A DNA stretch of 64,000 nucleotides from contig JBKHXX010000049.1 of assembly GCA_046565765.1 (NCBI GenBank), positions 1-64,000 on the forward strand, given 5' to 3'. Below, in pieces: positions 25,686 to 34,101 of this stretch. The stretch is from JBFMCT01 sp046565765. Lineage in GTDB: Bacteria; Actinomycetota; Acidimicrobiia; Acidimicrobiales; AC-14. Under the pieces are notes generated by a model that ran no database searches, was not told where the DNA came from, and saw only the letters and a list, made by a program, of their open reading frames with translations. The stretch's first letter is position 1. The number at the start of each line of letters is the position of its first letter. The translations under genes were made by a program, and so were the position numbers.

Positions 25686-27218
25686 GTGATCGCCACCGTC
25701 CCGTCCGCCACCCTGCTCGGGGTCGAGGGCCGCCCCGTGTCCATCGAGGTCCACGTCTCCAACGGGCTCCCCGGCTTCACCGTGGTGGGCCTGCCCGACG
25801 CCGCCTGCCGGGAGTCCCGAGACCGCGTCCGCGCCGCCCTGCTGTCCAGCGGCCTTCCCTGGCCGCTCAAGCGGGTGACGGTCAACCTGGCCCCGTCCGG
25901 CGTGCGCAAGGGCGGCCCCGGGCTCGACCTCCCCATCGCCGTGGCCCTGCTGGTGGCGGCCGGTGAGCTGCCTGCCGGCTGCGCCGACGGCATGGCCTTC
26001 CTGGGCGAGCTCGGCCTCGACGGCTCGCTGCGGCCGGTGCCGGGGGTGGTGCCCATGGTGGCGGCCATGACGGCCAAGACCGTCGTCGTACCGCCCGCCA
26101 GCGTGCGGGAGGCCGCCGTCCTGGGCCGCCACGATGTGCGGTGCGCGGCCACGGTGCGGGAGCTGGTCGACGCCCTGAGGGGCGAGGAGCCGTGGCCCGA
26201 CCCGCCCGACCCACCCGCCGGCCCGGCTGACGTCCCCGCCGGCGGGGCCCCGCGCCAGATGCTCGACCTGGCCGACGTGCGGGGCCAGCCGGTGGGGCGC
26301 ACGGCGGCCGAGGTGTGCGCGGCGGGCGGCCACCACCTCCTGCTCGTCGGGCCGCCGGGTGCGGGCAAGACCATGCTGGCCCGCCGGCTGCCCGGCCTGC
26401 TCCCCCCGCTGCCGCCCGACGTGGCCCTGGAGACCACCACCGTCCATTCCGCCGCCGGCGTGCCGCTCCCGCCCGGCGGCCTGGTCGAACGTCCCCCGTT
26501 CCGCGCTCCTCACCACGGCGCGTCGGCCGTGGCCCTCATCGGCGGCGGGTCCGCCTGGATGCGACCGGGTGAGATCAGCATGGCCCACGGCGGTGTGCTG
26601 TTCCTCGACGAACTGGGCGAGTTCCCCGGCCCGGTGCTCGATTCGCTCCGCCAGCCGCTCGAGGAGGGGGTGGTGCGGCTGTCCCGGGCCCGGGGCAGCG
26701 TGACCCTGCCCGCCCGGTTCCTGCTCGTGGCCGCCACCAACCCCTGCCCGTGCGGCCGGGGTGGGGGCGACGGCCAGTGCCGCTGCGGCCCGACCGCCCG
26801 CTCCCGCTACCGCCGGCGGCTCTCGGCCCCCCTCCTCGACCGCTTCGACCTGCGGGTGGTGGTGTCCCGCCCGGAGGCGACCACCCTCGTCGGGGGGGAG
26901 CCGGGTGAGCCGTCGTCGGCGGTGGCGGCCCGGGTCGCCGAGGCCCGCCGGCGGGCCGCCGAACGGGGCGTCCGCTGCAACGCCGACCTCACGCCCGGCC
27001 GGCTCGACGAGGTGGCGCCCCTGGCCCCCGCCGCCAGCCGGCTCCTGGAGTACAAGCTGCGGGCCGGCACGCTCAGCGGCCGGGGCCTCCACCGGGTCCG
27101 GCGCGTGGCCCGCACCCTCGCCGACCTCGCCGGCGACGGCCCGGTGGTCGGTGAGGAGCACGTCTGCCTGGCTCTCGGCCTGCGGGGCGACGTGGGGATC
27201 GACGAGGCGGTGGCATGA
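25686..27218 (+). CDS. comM: ComM-type Mg-chelatase-like AAA+ ATPase (YifB family)
   Basis: A 510-residue AAA+ helicase-like protein that in other bacteria promotes branch migration during integration of transforming DNA. The N-terminal Lon-like fold has SATLLGVEGRPVSIEVHVSN and GLPDAACRESRDRV. The ATPase core has Walker A GPPGAGKTMLARRLPG, Walker B LFLDELGEFP, and the Cys motif CPCGRGGG. GTG 25686 has GAGGAG upstream and matches the usual family start. ATG 25659 is a less likely alternative. Its end overlaps the start of dprA. Confidence 0.93.
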   Translation: MIATVPSATLLGVEGRPVSIEVHVSNGLPGFTVVGLPDAACRESRDRVRAALLSSGLPWPLKRVTVNLAPSGVRKGGPGLDLPIAVALLVAAGELPAGCADGMAFLGELGLDGSLRPVPGVVPMVAAMTAKTVVVPPASVREAAVLGRHDVRCAATVRELVDALRGEEPWPDPPDPPAGPADVPAGGAPRQMLDLADVRGQPVGRTAAEVCAAGGHHLLLVGPPGAGKTMLARRLPGLLPPLPPDVALETTTVHSAAGVPLPPGGLVERPPFRAPHHGASAVALIGGGSAWMRPGEISMAHGGVLFLDELGEFPGPVLDSLRQPLEEGVVRLSRARGSVTLPARFLLVAATNPCPCGRGGGDGQCRCGPTARSRYRRRLSAPLLDRFDLRVVVSRPEATTLVGGEPGEPSSAVAARVAEARRRAAERGVRCNADLTPGRLDEVAPLAPAASRLLEYKLRAGTLSGRGLHRVRRVARTLADLAGDGPVVGEEHVCLALGLRGDVGIDEAVA

Positions 27219-28282
27219 GCGTGCTCCCGCCCGAGGCGTTCGCCGCCGCTCTCGCCGGCTTGCCGGGGGTGGGGCCCGTCCAGCTGGGCCGGCTCCTCGC
27301 CGGGCACCCGCCCGACGAGGCGTGGCGGCGGGCGATCGCCGACCGCCGCCCCCGGCCCGGCCTCGACCACGTGGCGGCGGCGTGGTCGGCCGTCCGGTCG
27401 GCAGGTCTCGGCGTCTCCGTCGCCGGCCACCCCGGCTACCCGCCCGCCCTGGCCGACGACCCCGAAGCCCCCGCCGTGCTGTTCGCCAGGGGCGACGTCG
27501 GCGTGCTCGAGGGCCGCCGGGTCGCCATCGTCGGCACCCGCAACTGCACCCGCTACGGGCGCGACGTGGCCTTCGAGCTGGGCCGCGACCTGGCCGCCAA
27601 CGGCGTGCGAGTGGTCTCCGGCCTGGCCCTGGGCGTCGACGGCGCCGCCCACTCCGGGGCCCTGGCCGCCGGTCCGGGCGCGGCGCCGCCGGTGGCCGTC
27701 GTCGGTAGCGGCCTCGACGTCGTCTACCCCCGCCGCCACGCCGCCCTGTGGCGGCAGGTCGGAGAGGTGGGCGTGCTGCTGTCGGAGGCCCCGCTCGGCG
27801 CCGCCCCCGAGGCGTGGCGGTTCCCGGTGCGAAACCGCATCCTGGCCGGCCTGGCCGAGGTGGTGGTGGTCGTGGAGTCGCCCCACTCCGGCGGGTCCCG
27901 CTACACGGTCGAAGCCGCCATGGCGCGCGACCGGCCGGTCCTGGCCGTCCCCGGCCCCGTGCGCAGCCCCACGTCCGACCTGCCCAACGCCCTGCTCAGC
28001 GAGGGTTGTCACCCCGTCCGCGACGCCCTCGACGTGCTCGTCGCCCTCGACCTCACGCCGACGGTGGGCACCGCCACGCCGGCTGCCGATCCCCGGCCTC
28101 CCCCCGACCCGGCCGGCGCGGCCGTCCTGGAGGCCATCGGCTGGCGGCCCGCCACCTTCGAGCAGGTGGTGGTGGCCACCGGTCGCTCGCCGGGGGAGGT
28201 CGGCCTCGCCCTGGCCCACCTCGAGCGGGACCGGTGGGTCGCAGGCAGCGCCGGCTGGTGGGAGCGGATCGGCACGGAATAG
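27215..28282 (+). CDS. dprA: DNA-processing protein DprA
   Basis: A 355-residue single-strand DNA-binding protein that loads RecA during transformation in other bacteria. The Rossmann-type core has VAIVGTRNCTRYGRDVAFEL, VVSGLALGVDGAAHSGAL and NRILAGLAEVVVVVE. The N-terminus has a helix-hairpin-helix-like region (GLPGVGPVQLGRLL), and the last 60 residues form a winged-helix-like tail. It overlaps comM by four bases (ATGA). The adjacent comM and xerC fit a recombination group, but competence itself is not shown. Confidence 0.94.
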   Translation: MSVLPPEAFAAALAGLPGVGPVQLGRLLAGHPPDEAWRRAIADRRPRPGLDHVAAAWSAVRSAGLGVSVAGHPGYPPALADDPEAPAVLFARGDVGVLEGRRVAIVGTRNCTRYGRDVAFELGRDLAANGVRVVSGLALGVDGAAHSGALAAGPGAAPPVAVVGSGLDVVYPRRHAALWRQVGEVGVLLSEAPLGAAPEAWRFPVRNRILAGLAEVVVVVESPHSGGSRYTVEAAMARDRPVLAVPGPVRSPTSDLPNALLSEGCHPVRDALDVLVALDLTPTVGTATPAADPRPPPDPAGAAVLEAIGWRPATFEQVVVATGRSPGEVGLALAHLERDRWVAGSAGWWERIGTE

Positions 28283-28296
28283 CCGACGAGGGCAGA

Positions 28297-28302
28297 TACC
28301 CT
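28297..28302 (+). promoter_or_regulatory. Possible -10 box for xerC
   Basis: TACCCT ends 7 bases before GTG 28310. GAGAGG also sits just before the start and could be a ribosome-binding site. The spacing suggests a very short leader. Confidence 0.4.
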
Positions 28303-28309
28303 GCGAGAG

Positions 28310-29173
28310 GTGAGCTGGGCCGAGCACGACTTCGTGCGTTCGCTGGTGGGTGCGGCGCCCAACACGGTCGCCGCCTACCGGCGCGACGTCGAGCAGTTCG
28401 TGGCCTGGGCCGACCGGGCCGGCGTCGACGGCCCCTCCAAGGTGACGCCCCTGCTGCTGCGGCGCTACCTCGCCTCGCTCGAGACCCGTCGCTTCCAGCG
28501 TCGCACCATCGGCCGCAAGGCGGCCGCCATCCGCCGGTACTTCGACTGGGCCCGCCGCCGCGGCCTCGTCGAGGCCGATCCCGCCCGCCGGCTGTCCGCA
28601 CCCAGGGGCGACGCCCGGCTGCCCCGCGTCCTCAAGGCCCCCGAGCTGGAGGCCCTGCTCGACGGCCCCCTCGAGGGCGCGGTCGACGTGCGCGACCGGG
28701 CCGTGCTGGAGCTGCTCTACGGCAGCGGGCTACGGGTGTCGGAGCTGTGCGAGCTGCGTCCCGGCGACCTCGACCTCCGCCGGGCCCGGGTGACGGTGTG
28801 GGGCAAGGGCTCCAAGCAGCGGGTCCTGCCCATGAGCGAGCCGTCCGTGCAGGCGGTGCGGGAGTGGCTCGCCACGGGGCGGGCCGCGCTCACCACCGCC
28901 GAGACGCCGGCCGACCGCGTCTTCCTCAACCGGCGGGGCCGGGCCCTCACGCCTCGGGACGTCCGCCGCATCCTCGACCGGCGCTCGCCCGTGCCGACCC
29001 ACCCCCACGCCCTGCGCCACACCTACGCCACCCACCTCCTCGACGGCGGCGCCGACCTCCGGGCCGTGCAGGAGCTGCTCGGCCACGCCGACCTGGCCAC
29101 CACGCAGGTGTACACCCACGTCAGCAAGGAACGGCTTCGCGCCGTCCACGCCGCCACCCATCCCCGAGCATGA
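28310..29173 (+). CDS. xerC: Tyrosine recombinase XerC/XerD type
   Basis: A 287-residue site-specific recombinase that resolves chromosome dimers at dif. The N-terminal SAM-like DNA-binding domain is at about 1-90. The catalytic domain has Arg in GSGLRVSELCEL, the beta-hairpin Lys in VWGKGSKQR, HALRHTYATHL (His and Arg), HADLATTQ with His, and the nucleophile Tyr in VYTHVS. Chromosomal XerC/D is favoured over a mobile integrase because of the housekeeping location and full-length catalytic set. A whiG-type gene overlaps its stop by four bases. Confidence 0.92.
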   Translation: MSWAEHDFVRSLVGAAPNTVAAYRRDVEQFVAWADRAGVDGPSKVTPLLLRRYLASLETRRFQRRTIGRKAAAIRRYFDWARRRGLVEADPARRLSAPRGDARLPRVLKAPELEALLDGPLEGAVDVRDRAVLELLYGSGLRVSELCELRPGDLDLRRARVTVWGKGSKQRVLPMSEPSVQAVREWLATGRAALTTAETPADRVFLNRRGRALTPRDVRRILDRRSPVPTHPHALRHTYATHLLDGGADLRAVQELLGHADLATTQVYTHVSKERLRAVHAATHPRA

Positions 29174-29973
29174 GCGACGAGACCGGCAACGACGACGCCG
29201 CCGCCGCCAAGGCCCTGGCCGACCTGTGGGAGCAGTACAAGTCGGGCCGCGGCCTGGAGGTGCGCAACCGCCTGATCCTCCACTACGCCCCGCTGGTCAA
29301 GTACGTGGCCGGTCGGGTCTCGGCGGGCCTGCCCCACACCATCGAGCAGGCCGACCTGGTCAGCTACGGCATGTTCGGGCTCATCGACGCCATCGACAAG
29401 TTCGACCCCGGCCGGGGCTTCAAGTTCGAGACCTACGCCATCTCCCGCATCCGCGGCTCCATCATCGACGAGCTGCGCTCCATCGACTGGGTCCCGCGGT
29501 CGATGCGAGCCAAGTCCCGGGCGGTGGAGAAGGCCTACGGCAAGCTCGAGAACGAGCTGCACCGCACCCCGTCCGACGCCGAGGTGGCCGAGGAGCTGGG
29601 CATGTCGGAGCCCGATCTCCAGAACCTGTTCGGCCAGATCTCGTTCTTCGGCCTGGTGGCGCTGGAGGAGACGGTGTCGGTGGGCTCCGACCGCAGCGAG
29701 ACGGTCACCGTGGGCGACACCATCGCCGACAAGGACCTCGGGCCGGTCGGGGCGTTCGAGGTGGAGGAGACCAAGCAGATGCTGGCGGCGGCCATCAACC
29801 GCCTGCCCGAGCGGGAGAAGTTCGTCCTCAGCCTCTACTACTACGAGGGGCTCACGTTGGGGCAGATCGGCGACGTCCTCCACATCACCGAGAGCCGGGT
29901 CTGCCAGATCCACACCAAGGCGGTGCTGCAACTGCGGGCCAAGCTGGCCGAACCTCAGCGCGAGCCGGCGTAG
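29170..29973 (+). CDS. whiG: FliA/WhiG family RNA polymerase sigma factor
   Basis: A 267-residue sigma factor with regions 2, 3 and 4. Region 2 holds LVKYVAGRVSAGLPHTIEQA and FDPGRGFKFETYAISRIRGS, followed by LRSIDWVPRSMR. Region 4 reads LTLGQIGDVLHITESRVCQI. WhiG directs sporulation or motility genes in other actinobacteria. No flagellar or sporulation gene is in the window, so its programme is unknown. ATG overlaps the xerC stop, indicating cotranscription. Confidence 0.92.
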   Translation: MSDETGNDDAAAAKALADLWEQYKSGRGLEVRNRLILHYAPLVKYVAGRVSAGLPHTIEQADLVSYGMFGLIDAIDKFDPGRGFKFETYAISRIRGSIIDELRSIDWVPRSMRAKSRAVEKAYGKLENELHRTPSDAEVAEELGMSEPDLQNLFGQISFFGLVALEETVSVGSDRSETVTVGDTIADKDLGPVGAFEVEETKQMLAAAINRLPEREKFVLSLYYYEGLTLGQIGDVLHITESRVCQIHTKAVLQLRAKLAEPQREPA

Positions 29974-30000
29974 CGGCCCGCCGGGCCGAAGCCCTTGCTC

Positions 30001-30024
30001 CTGTCACACCCCCTGAAGTAGTCT
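30001..30024 (+). promoter_or_regulatory. Short-spacer CTGTCA promoter upstream of the M23/hydrolase gene
   Basis: CTGTCA (30001-30006) and TAGTCT (30019-30024) are 12 bases apart. Fourteen bases (CTGTCACACCCCCT) are identical to the comM upstream region. It would start a transcript about 80 bases before the GTG at 30111. Confidence 0.45.
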
Positions 30025-30110
30025 CATAGCACTTCGTAGCCTGCCGGCCCCCACCAGCAGGCGGCGGCGCCCTCTTCCCCCCCGAATGCGTCCTGCCCTG
30101 GGGGGTCCCC

Positions 30111-31691
30111 GTGCGCCGCCTCGCTGCGCTGCTGGTCGTTCCCTGCGTCGCGCTGGTCCTCGCGCCGGCCGCCTCCGCCCAGAACGTCTCCTACAAGCCG
30201 CCCGTCGACGGCCCGGTCGTCGACGAGTTCCGCCTCCCTCCCGAGCGGTGGCTGGCCGGCAACCGCGGCATCGACTACTCGCCCGCCGCGGGCACGCCGG
30301 TACGGGCGTCGGCCGACGGGGAGGTGGTGTTCGCCGGGCAGGTCGGCGGTGCGCTGCACGTCGTCGTCCTCCATGCCGACGGCATCCGCACGAGCTACTC
30401 GTTCCTGCGCGCCATCGCGGTCCACCGTGGCGACCGGGTGCGCCAGGGCCAGCCCGTCGGCACGTCGGGCGACGCACTGCACTTCGGCGCCCGGGTGGGC
30501 GAGGAGTACATCGATCCCCGCACGCTGTTCGACGAGGGCCCGCCCCGGGTGTTCCTCGTGCCCGACGAGGTCAAGCGCCCCGGCACCGTCGTAGCCGAGC
30601 GGGTCTCCCTGGTCCGGTCCCTGGCCCGGCGGGCCGCCAAGGCCTGGGAGGGCGCGCCCCGGCTTCCGGGATGGGTCGCCGGCGCGGTCGGCACCAGCTG
30701 GGAGGAGTTCAAGGGCCTCGCCCACTGGGCCGGCTCGTTCACCCCGGCCACCCACGCCCGCCGCCTGGGCGCCACCGCCCTCGACTGGTGGCGCCAGCGC
30801 AACGACTGCACGCCCGCCGGCGTGGCGCCGCCGGCCCTGCCCGAGCGCCGCATCGCGGTGCTGGTGGCCGGCCTCGGGTCCAACAGCGAGGATGACGCGA
30901 TCGACGATGTCGACACCACCGGCCTCGGCTATGCCGACGAGGTGCGCTTCTCCTACAACGGCGGCACCACCGCCGAGAACCCCTACGGCCCCGAGCACAC
31001 CACCGTCGACCTCCGCACCCAGGCCGAGCGGCTCAACGAGGTGCTGAAAGACGTCGCCCGCCGCCACCCGGGCACGCCGGTCGACATCATCGCCCACTCC
31101 CAGGGCGGCATCATCGCCCGCACCGCCCTGGCCTACGAGTACGACAGCGACGACCGCCACCTTCCGCGGGTCGCCAACCTCGTCACGCTGGCCAGCCCCC
31201 ATCAGGGCACCGACGCCGCCACCGCCCTCCAGATGACCCGCAACACGTGGACGGGGGCGTTGGTCCAGTGGGGCCTGCACGAGACGGGCGTGGTCAAGTT
31301 CGATCCGGGCGGCCCTTCGATCGACCAGCTCTCGGAGACGTCGGAGTTCATGCGCAAGCTCAACGAGCGCGACCTCCCGGCCGGCATCAACTTCACGTCC
31401 ATCGGCAGCCGGGGCGACTTCATGGTGCCGGGCATCCACACCACCGCCCCCGGGGCGCGCAACGTGATCGTGTCGCTCGATGGGCTGACGTCCGACCACT
31501 CCAACCTGCCCGGCTCGGCCGAAGGCCGCAGGGAGGTCGCCCTGGCCGTGGCGGGTCGCCCGCCCACGTGCCAGGGCATCGGCGACATGCTGGCCGACAC
31601 GTTCGTGTCGGGCGTCATCTCCACCACCGAAGACGCCGCCGGGGCTGCCGCCTACGTCGGCGCCCGCTACCTCGAACGGAGGCTTCCATGA
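30111..31691 (+). CDS. Secreted fusion of degenerate M23/LytM domain and alpha/beta-hydrolase
   Basis: A 526-residue protein with a signal peptide (LVVPCVALVLAPAASAQ). Residues about 25-145 are M23/LytM-like (GIDYSPAAGTPVRASADGEV, GQPVGTSGDALHFGAR, YIDPRTLF). The usual zinc ligands are incomplete: the expected first His is Asn in NRGIDY and the first His of HxH is Ala in ALHFG, so this part may be inactive. The C-terminal domain from about 240 has the lipase nucleophile elbow AHSQGGIIARTALAY and LASPHQGTDAATAL. The fusion suggests a cell-wall-targeted hydrolase, by inference. The lipoprotein gene follows with an ATGA overlap. Confidence 0.85.
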   Translation: MRRLAALLVVPCVALVLAPAASAQNVSYKPPVDGPVVDEFRLPPERWLAGNRGIDYSPAAGTPVRASADGEVVFAGQVGGALHVVVLHADGIRTSYSFLRAIAVHRGDRVRQGQPVGTSGDALHFGARVGEEYIDPRTLFDEGPPRVFLVPDEVKRPGTVVAERVSLVRSLARRAAKAWEGAPRLPGWVAGAVGTSWEEFKGLAHWAGSFTPATHARRLGATALDWWRQRNDCTPAGVAPPALPERRIAVLVAGLGSNSEDDAIDDVDTTGLGYADEVRFSYNGGTTAENPYGPEHTTVDLRTQAERLNEVLKDVARRHPGTPVDIIAHSQGGIIARTALAYEYDSDDRHLPRVANLVTLASPHQGTDAATALQMTRNTWTGALVQWGLHETGVVKFDPGGPSIDQLSETSEFMRKLNERDLPAGINFTSIGSRGDFMVPGIHTTAPGARNVIVSLDGLTSDHSNLPGSAEGRREVALAVAGRPPTCQGIGDMLADTFVSGVISTTEDAAGAAAYVGARYLERRLP

Positions 31692-32809
31692 CCCGCCGCG
31701 CCCTTCTCGCCCTTGTCCTGCTCTGGTGCGCCGCCTGCGGCGGCGGTGGCGCGGGCGGGGGCGACGATCGGCGAGCCGCCGACGACGGGGAGCGGGCCCC
31801 CGCCGGCGACCCGGCCCGCGACCTCGAGCTCGACCTGCGCTGGACGTGGGCGGCGCCGTCCACGGGCATGCCCGCATCCGACGGCCGGGAGGTGGCGATC
31901 GTGTCGACCCGCTCCAAGATCACCCTGCTCGACGGCGGGGGAGCGGTGCGGTGGGAGCTCGAGGGGCGGTCCCTGCGCGACGTCGCGCCGACGCTCACGC
32001 CCGACCTCGTCCTCGTGCCGACCGAAGACGGCCTGCTGGCCGTCGACCGCGCCGGCGGGCGCCGGCGGTGGGAGGCCGCCGTGGGGGAGCGGGTCAACAC
32101 GCCCGCGGTGGTGGGAACGAGGGCGGTGGCCACCACGTGGGAGGGCACCCTGGTGGCCTTCGAGCTGGCCGATGGGCGCATCGCCTGGCGCACGCCGCTG
32201 GGCGGCGCCTCCCTGGGGCCGGCCGTGGCGGCGGGTTCGGGCACGGCCGTGGCCACCTTCGACAGCGGGCGGGCGGCGGGGGCGGTGGCGACCGACGTGG
32301 CCACCGGCCGTCCCCGGTGGACGGTCCCGTTGCCGGCCAACGGCGTGAGCGGGCCGGCGGTGGAGGGCGACACGGTCGTGCTGGTCGCCGGCGACATCTC
32401 GGCCCACGGGCTGGCCCTGGCCGACGGGTCGACGCGGTGGCGCCAGCGCCTGCAGGGCTCGGGCTCGCCCGAGGTCCCGCCCCTGCCGAGAGGCGACGGC
32501 ACGGTCCTCGTCGGCCACCGCCAGGGCGGGGTGGCATTGCTCGACGCCCGCGACGGCGCCGTCCGATGGGACGCGTCGGCGCCCGACTCGGCCGCGGTGC
32601 GGGGCGGCCCGGTCGGCCCCGGCCCCAACGGCTGGTTCGCCCTGCCGCTCGACGACGGCCAGGTCCTCATGGCAGGCCCCGACCGCGAGCCCGACGTGCG
32701 CGACCCACCCGGGTTCGTGCCGGGCGTGGCCGCAGGCCCGGGTGGCGTCCTGCTCATCGCCCGCACCCAGGGCGACGACAACGGGCTCGACGCCGTGAGC
32801 GGTTGGTGA
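31688..32809 (+). CDS. PQQ-type beta-propeller lipoprotein
   Basis: A 373-residue predicted lipoprotein: the signal sequence ends in the lipobox LLWCAACGG, with Cys as the likely lipidated residue. The mature part has a Gly/Asp-rich linker, then PQQ/BamB-like repeats (LLDGGGAVRWELEG, GLLAVDRAGGRRRWEAAVG, AFELADGRIAWRTPLGG, LLDARDGAVRWDAS). It overlaps the upstream M23/hydrolase gene by four bases, so the two may act together at the envelope. BamB itself does not apply to a Gram-positive-type cell, so only a scaffold or sensor role can be suggested. Confidence 0.85.
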   Translation: MTRRALLALVLLWCAACGGGGAGGGDDRRAADDGERAPAGDPARDLELDLRWTWAAPSTGMPASDGREVAIVSTRSKITLLDGGGAVRWELEGRSLRDVAPTLTPDLVLVPTEDGLLAVDRAGGRRRWEAAVGERVNTPAVVGTRAVATTWEGTLVAFELADGRIAWRTPLGGASLGPAVAAGSGTAVATFDSGRAAGAVATDVATGRPRWTVPLPANGVSGPAVEGDTVVLVAGDISAHGLALADGSTRWRQRLQGSGSPEVPPLPRGDGTVLVGHRQGGVALLDARDGAVRWDASAPDSAAVRGGPVGPGPNGWFALPLDDGQVLMAGPDREPDVRDPPGFVPGVAAGPGGVLLIARTQGDDNGLDAVSGW

Positions 32810-32835
32810 CCGGCCGGTGGGCGGCGGAGAGCGGG

Positions 32836-32908
32836 TAAAGTCGTTCCGCCCCGCACGGTGCGGGGACGATCCTGGCCCGGCGCATCCCACGGTCGCCCCG
32901 ACGGGGCG
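32836..32908 (+). promoter_or_regulatory. Leader region of rpsB with two hairpins
   Basis: A possible -10 box TAAAGT (32836-32841) precedes two GC hairpins: CCCCGCAC/GTGCGGGG (32849-32865) and CGCCCCG/CGGGGCG (32894-32908). They sit in the roughly 100-base leader before rpsB. A regulatory leader bound by S2 or a transcript-stability element is possible; neither hairpin has a U tract. Confidence 0.4.
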
Positions 32909-32946
32909 CGGCGCCCGGGCCTTCGCAACCGATGGGAGGAGGATCC

Positions 32947-34098
32947 GTGGCCGTCGTCACGATGAAGCAGCTGCTGGAGGCCGGAGTCCACTTCGGGCAC
33001 CAGACGAGGCGCTGGAACCCCAAGATGAAGCGGTTCATCTTCGGGGAGCGCAACGGCATCTACATCATCGACCTCAACCAGACGCTGGTGAGGATCGAGC
33101 AGGCGTACACCTTCGTGAGGGACATGGTGGCCAACGGCGGCACGATCCTGTTCGTGGGCACCAAGAAGCAGACCCAGGACGCCATCTCCGGCTACGCCCA
33201 GCGCTGTGGCATGCCCTACATCAACGAGCGCTGGCTGGGCGGGATGCTCACCAACTTCGCCACCATCAGCGCCCGGGTGAAGAAGATGCAGGAGTACGAG
33301 CGCATGCAGGCGGCGGGCGACTTCCAGGCCATGCCCAAGAAGGAGGCGCTGATCCTGTCGCGCGAGCTCGAGAAGCTCCAGCGCAACCTGGGCGGCATCC
33401 GCAACCTGGCCAAGCTGCCCGACGCGGTGTTCATCATCGACACCAAGAAGGAGCACATCGCCGTCACCGAGGCCAACAAGCTCGGCCTACCGATCGTGGC
33501 CGTGGTCGACACCAACTGCGACCCCGACGTCATCCAGTACGTGATCCCCGGCAACGACGACGCCATCCGGGCGGGCACGCTGATGTGCCGGATCGTGGCC
33601 GACGCGGTGGAGGAGGGCAGGCTGATCGCGGGCAAGCGCAACGCCCGCTCGGCCGCCAGCGCGGCCGCATCTTCGCCCTCCCAGCCCGCCTACGACCCCG
33701 AGGCCGAGGCCCGCCGGGCGCAGCAGCAGGCCGAGGCCCGCCGCCAGGCCGCCCTCCAGGCCCAGGAGCGGGAGGCCCGCATGCAGTCCGTGCGCCGTGC
33801 CGGCCCCGAGGCGGCGGCCGACGCAGCCGGCGCCGCGGCCACAGGTGCGGCGGCGGAGCCGCAGGCGCCCGAGCCCTCGACCGTCGCCGACCAGCCGCCC
33901 GAGCCGTCCACCGTCGGCGACCAGCCGCCCGAGCCGGCCACCACGCCGGCCTCCGAGCCGGGCACCGAGCAGCTCGAGGCAGCCGGTCCGGGCCCGGTGG
34001 CAGCCGACGCCAGCGGCCCGGCCGCCACGCCGGCCACGGCGCCGGCCGCCACGGCGGGCGCCACGCCCGGCACCGGCGACGAGCCGGTGGGGGGCTGA
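32947..34098 (+). CDS. rpsB: 30S ribosomal protein S2 (uS2) with long C-terminal extension
   Basis: The first 230 residues are a normal uS2: MAVVTMKQLLEAGVHFGHQT, RWLGGMLTNFATI, DTNCDPDVIQYVIPGNDDAI. GTG 32947 has GGGAGGAGGATCC upstream. Beyond residue about 230 there is a roughly 150-residue Ala/Pro/Gln/Glu-rich tail (383 total) with a repeated PPEPSTV[AG]DQPPEP unit. Actinobacterial S2 proteins often have short tails, but this one is unusually long and probably disordered. It is followed by tsf. Confidence 0.95.
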   Translation: MAVVTMKQLLEAGVHFGHQTRRWNPKMKRFIFGERNGIYIIDLNQTLVRIEQAYTFVRDMVANGGTILFVGTKKQTQDAISGYAQRCGMPYINERWLGGMLTNFATISARVKKMQEYERMQAAGDFQAMPKKEALILSRELEKLQRNLGGIRNLAKLPDAVFIIDTKKEHIAVTEANKLGLPIVAVVDTNCDPDVIQYVIPGNDDAIRAGTLMCRIVADAVEEGRLIAGKRNARSAASAAASSPSQPAYDPEAEARRAQQQAEARRQAALQAQEREARMQSVRRAGPEAAADAAGAAATGAAAEPQAPEPSTVADQPPEPSTVGDQPPEPATTPASEPGTEQLEAAGPGPVAADASGPAATPATAPAATAGATPGTGDEPVGG

Positions 34099-34101
34099 GC
34101 G

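Noticed and set aside
28310..29173. Integrase of a mobile element
   Set aside because: Housekeeping neighbours, normal XerC size and no attachment-site duplication or tRNA were seen.
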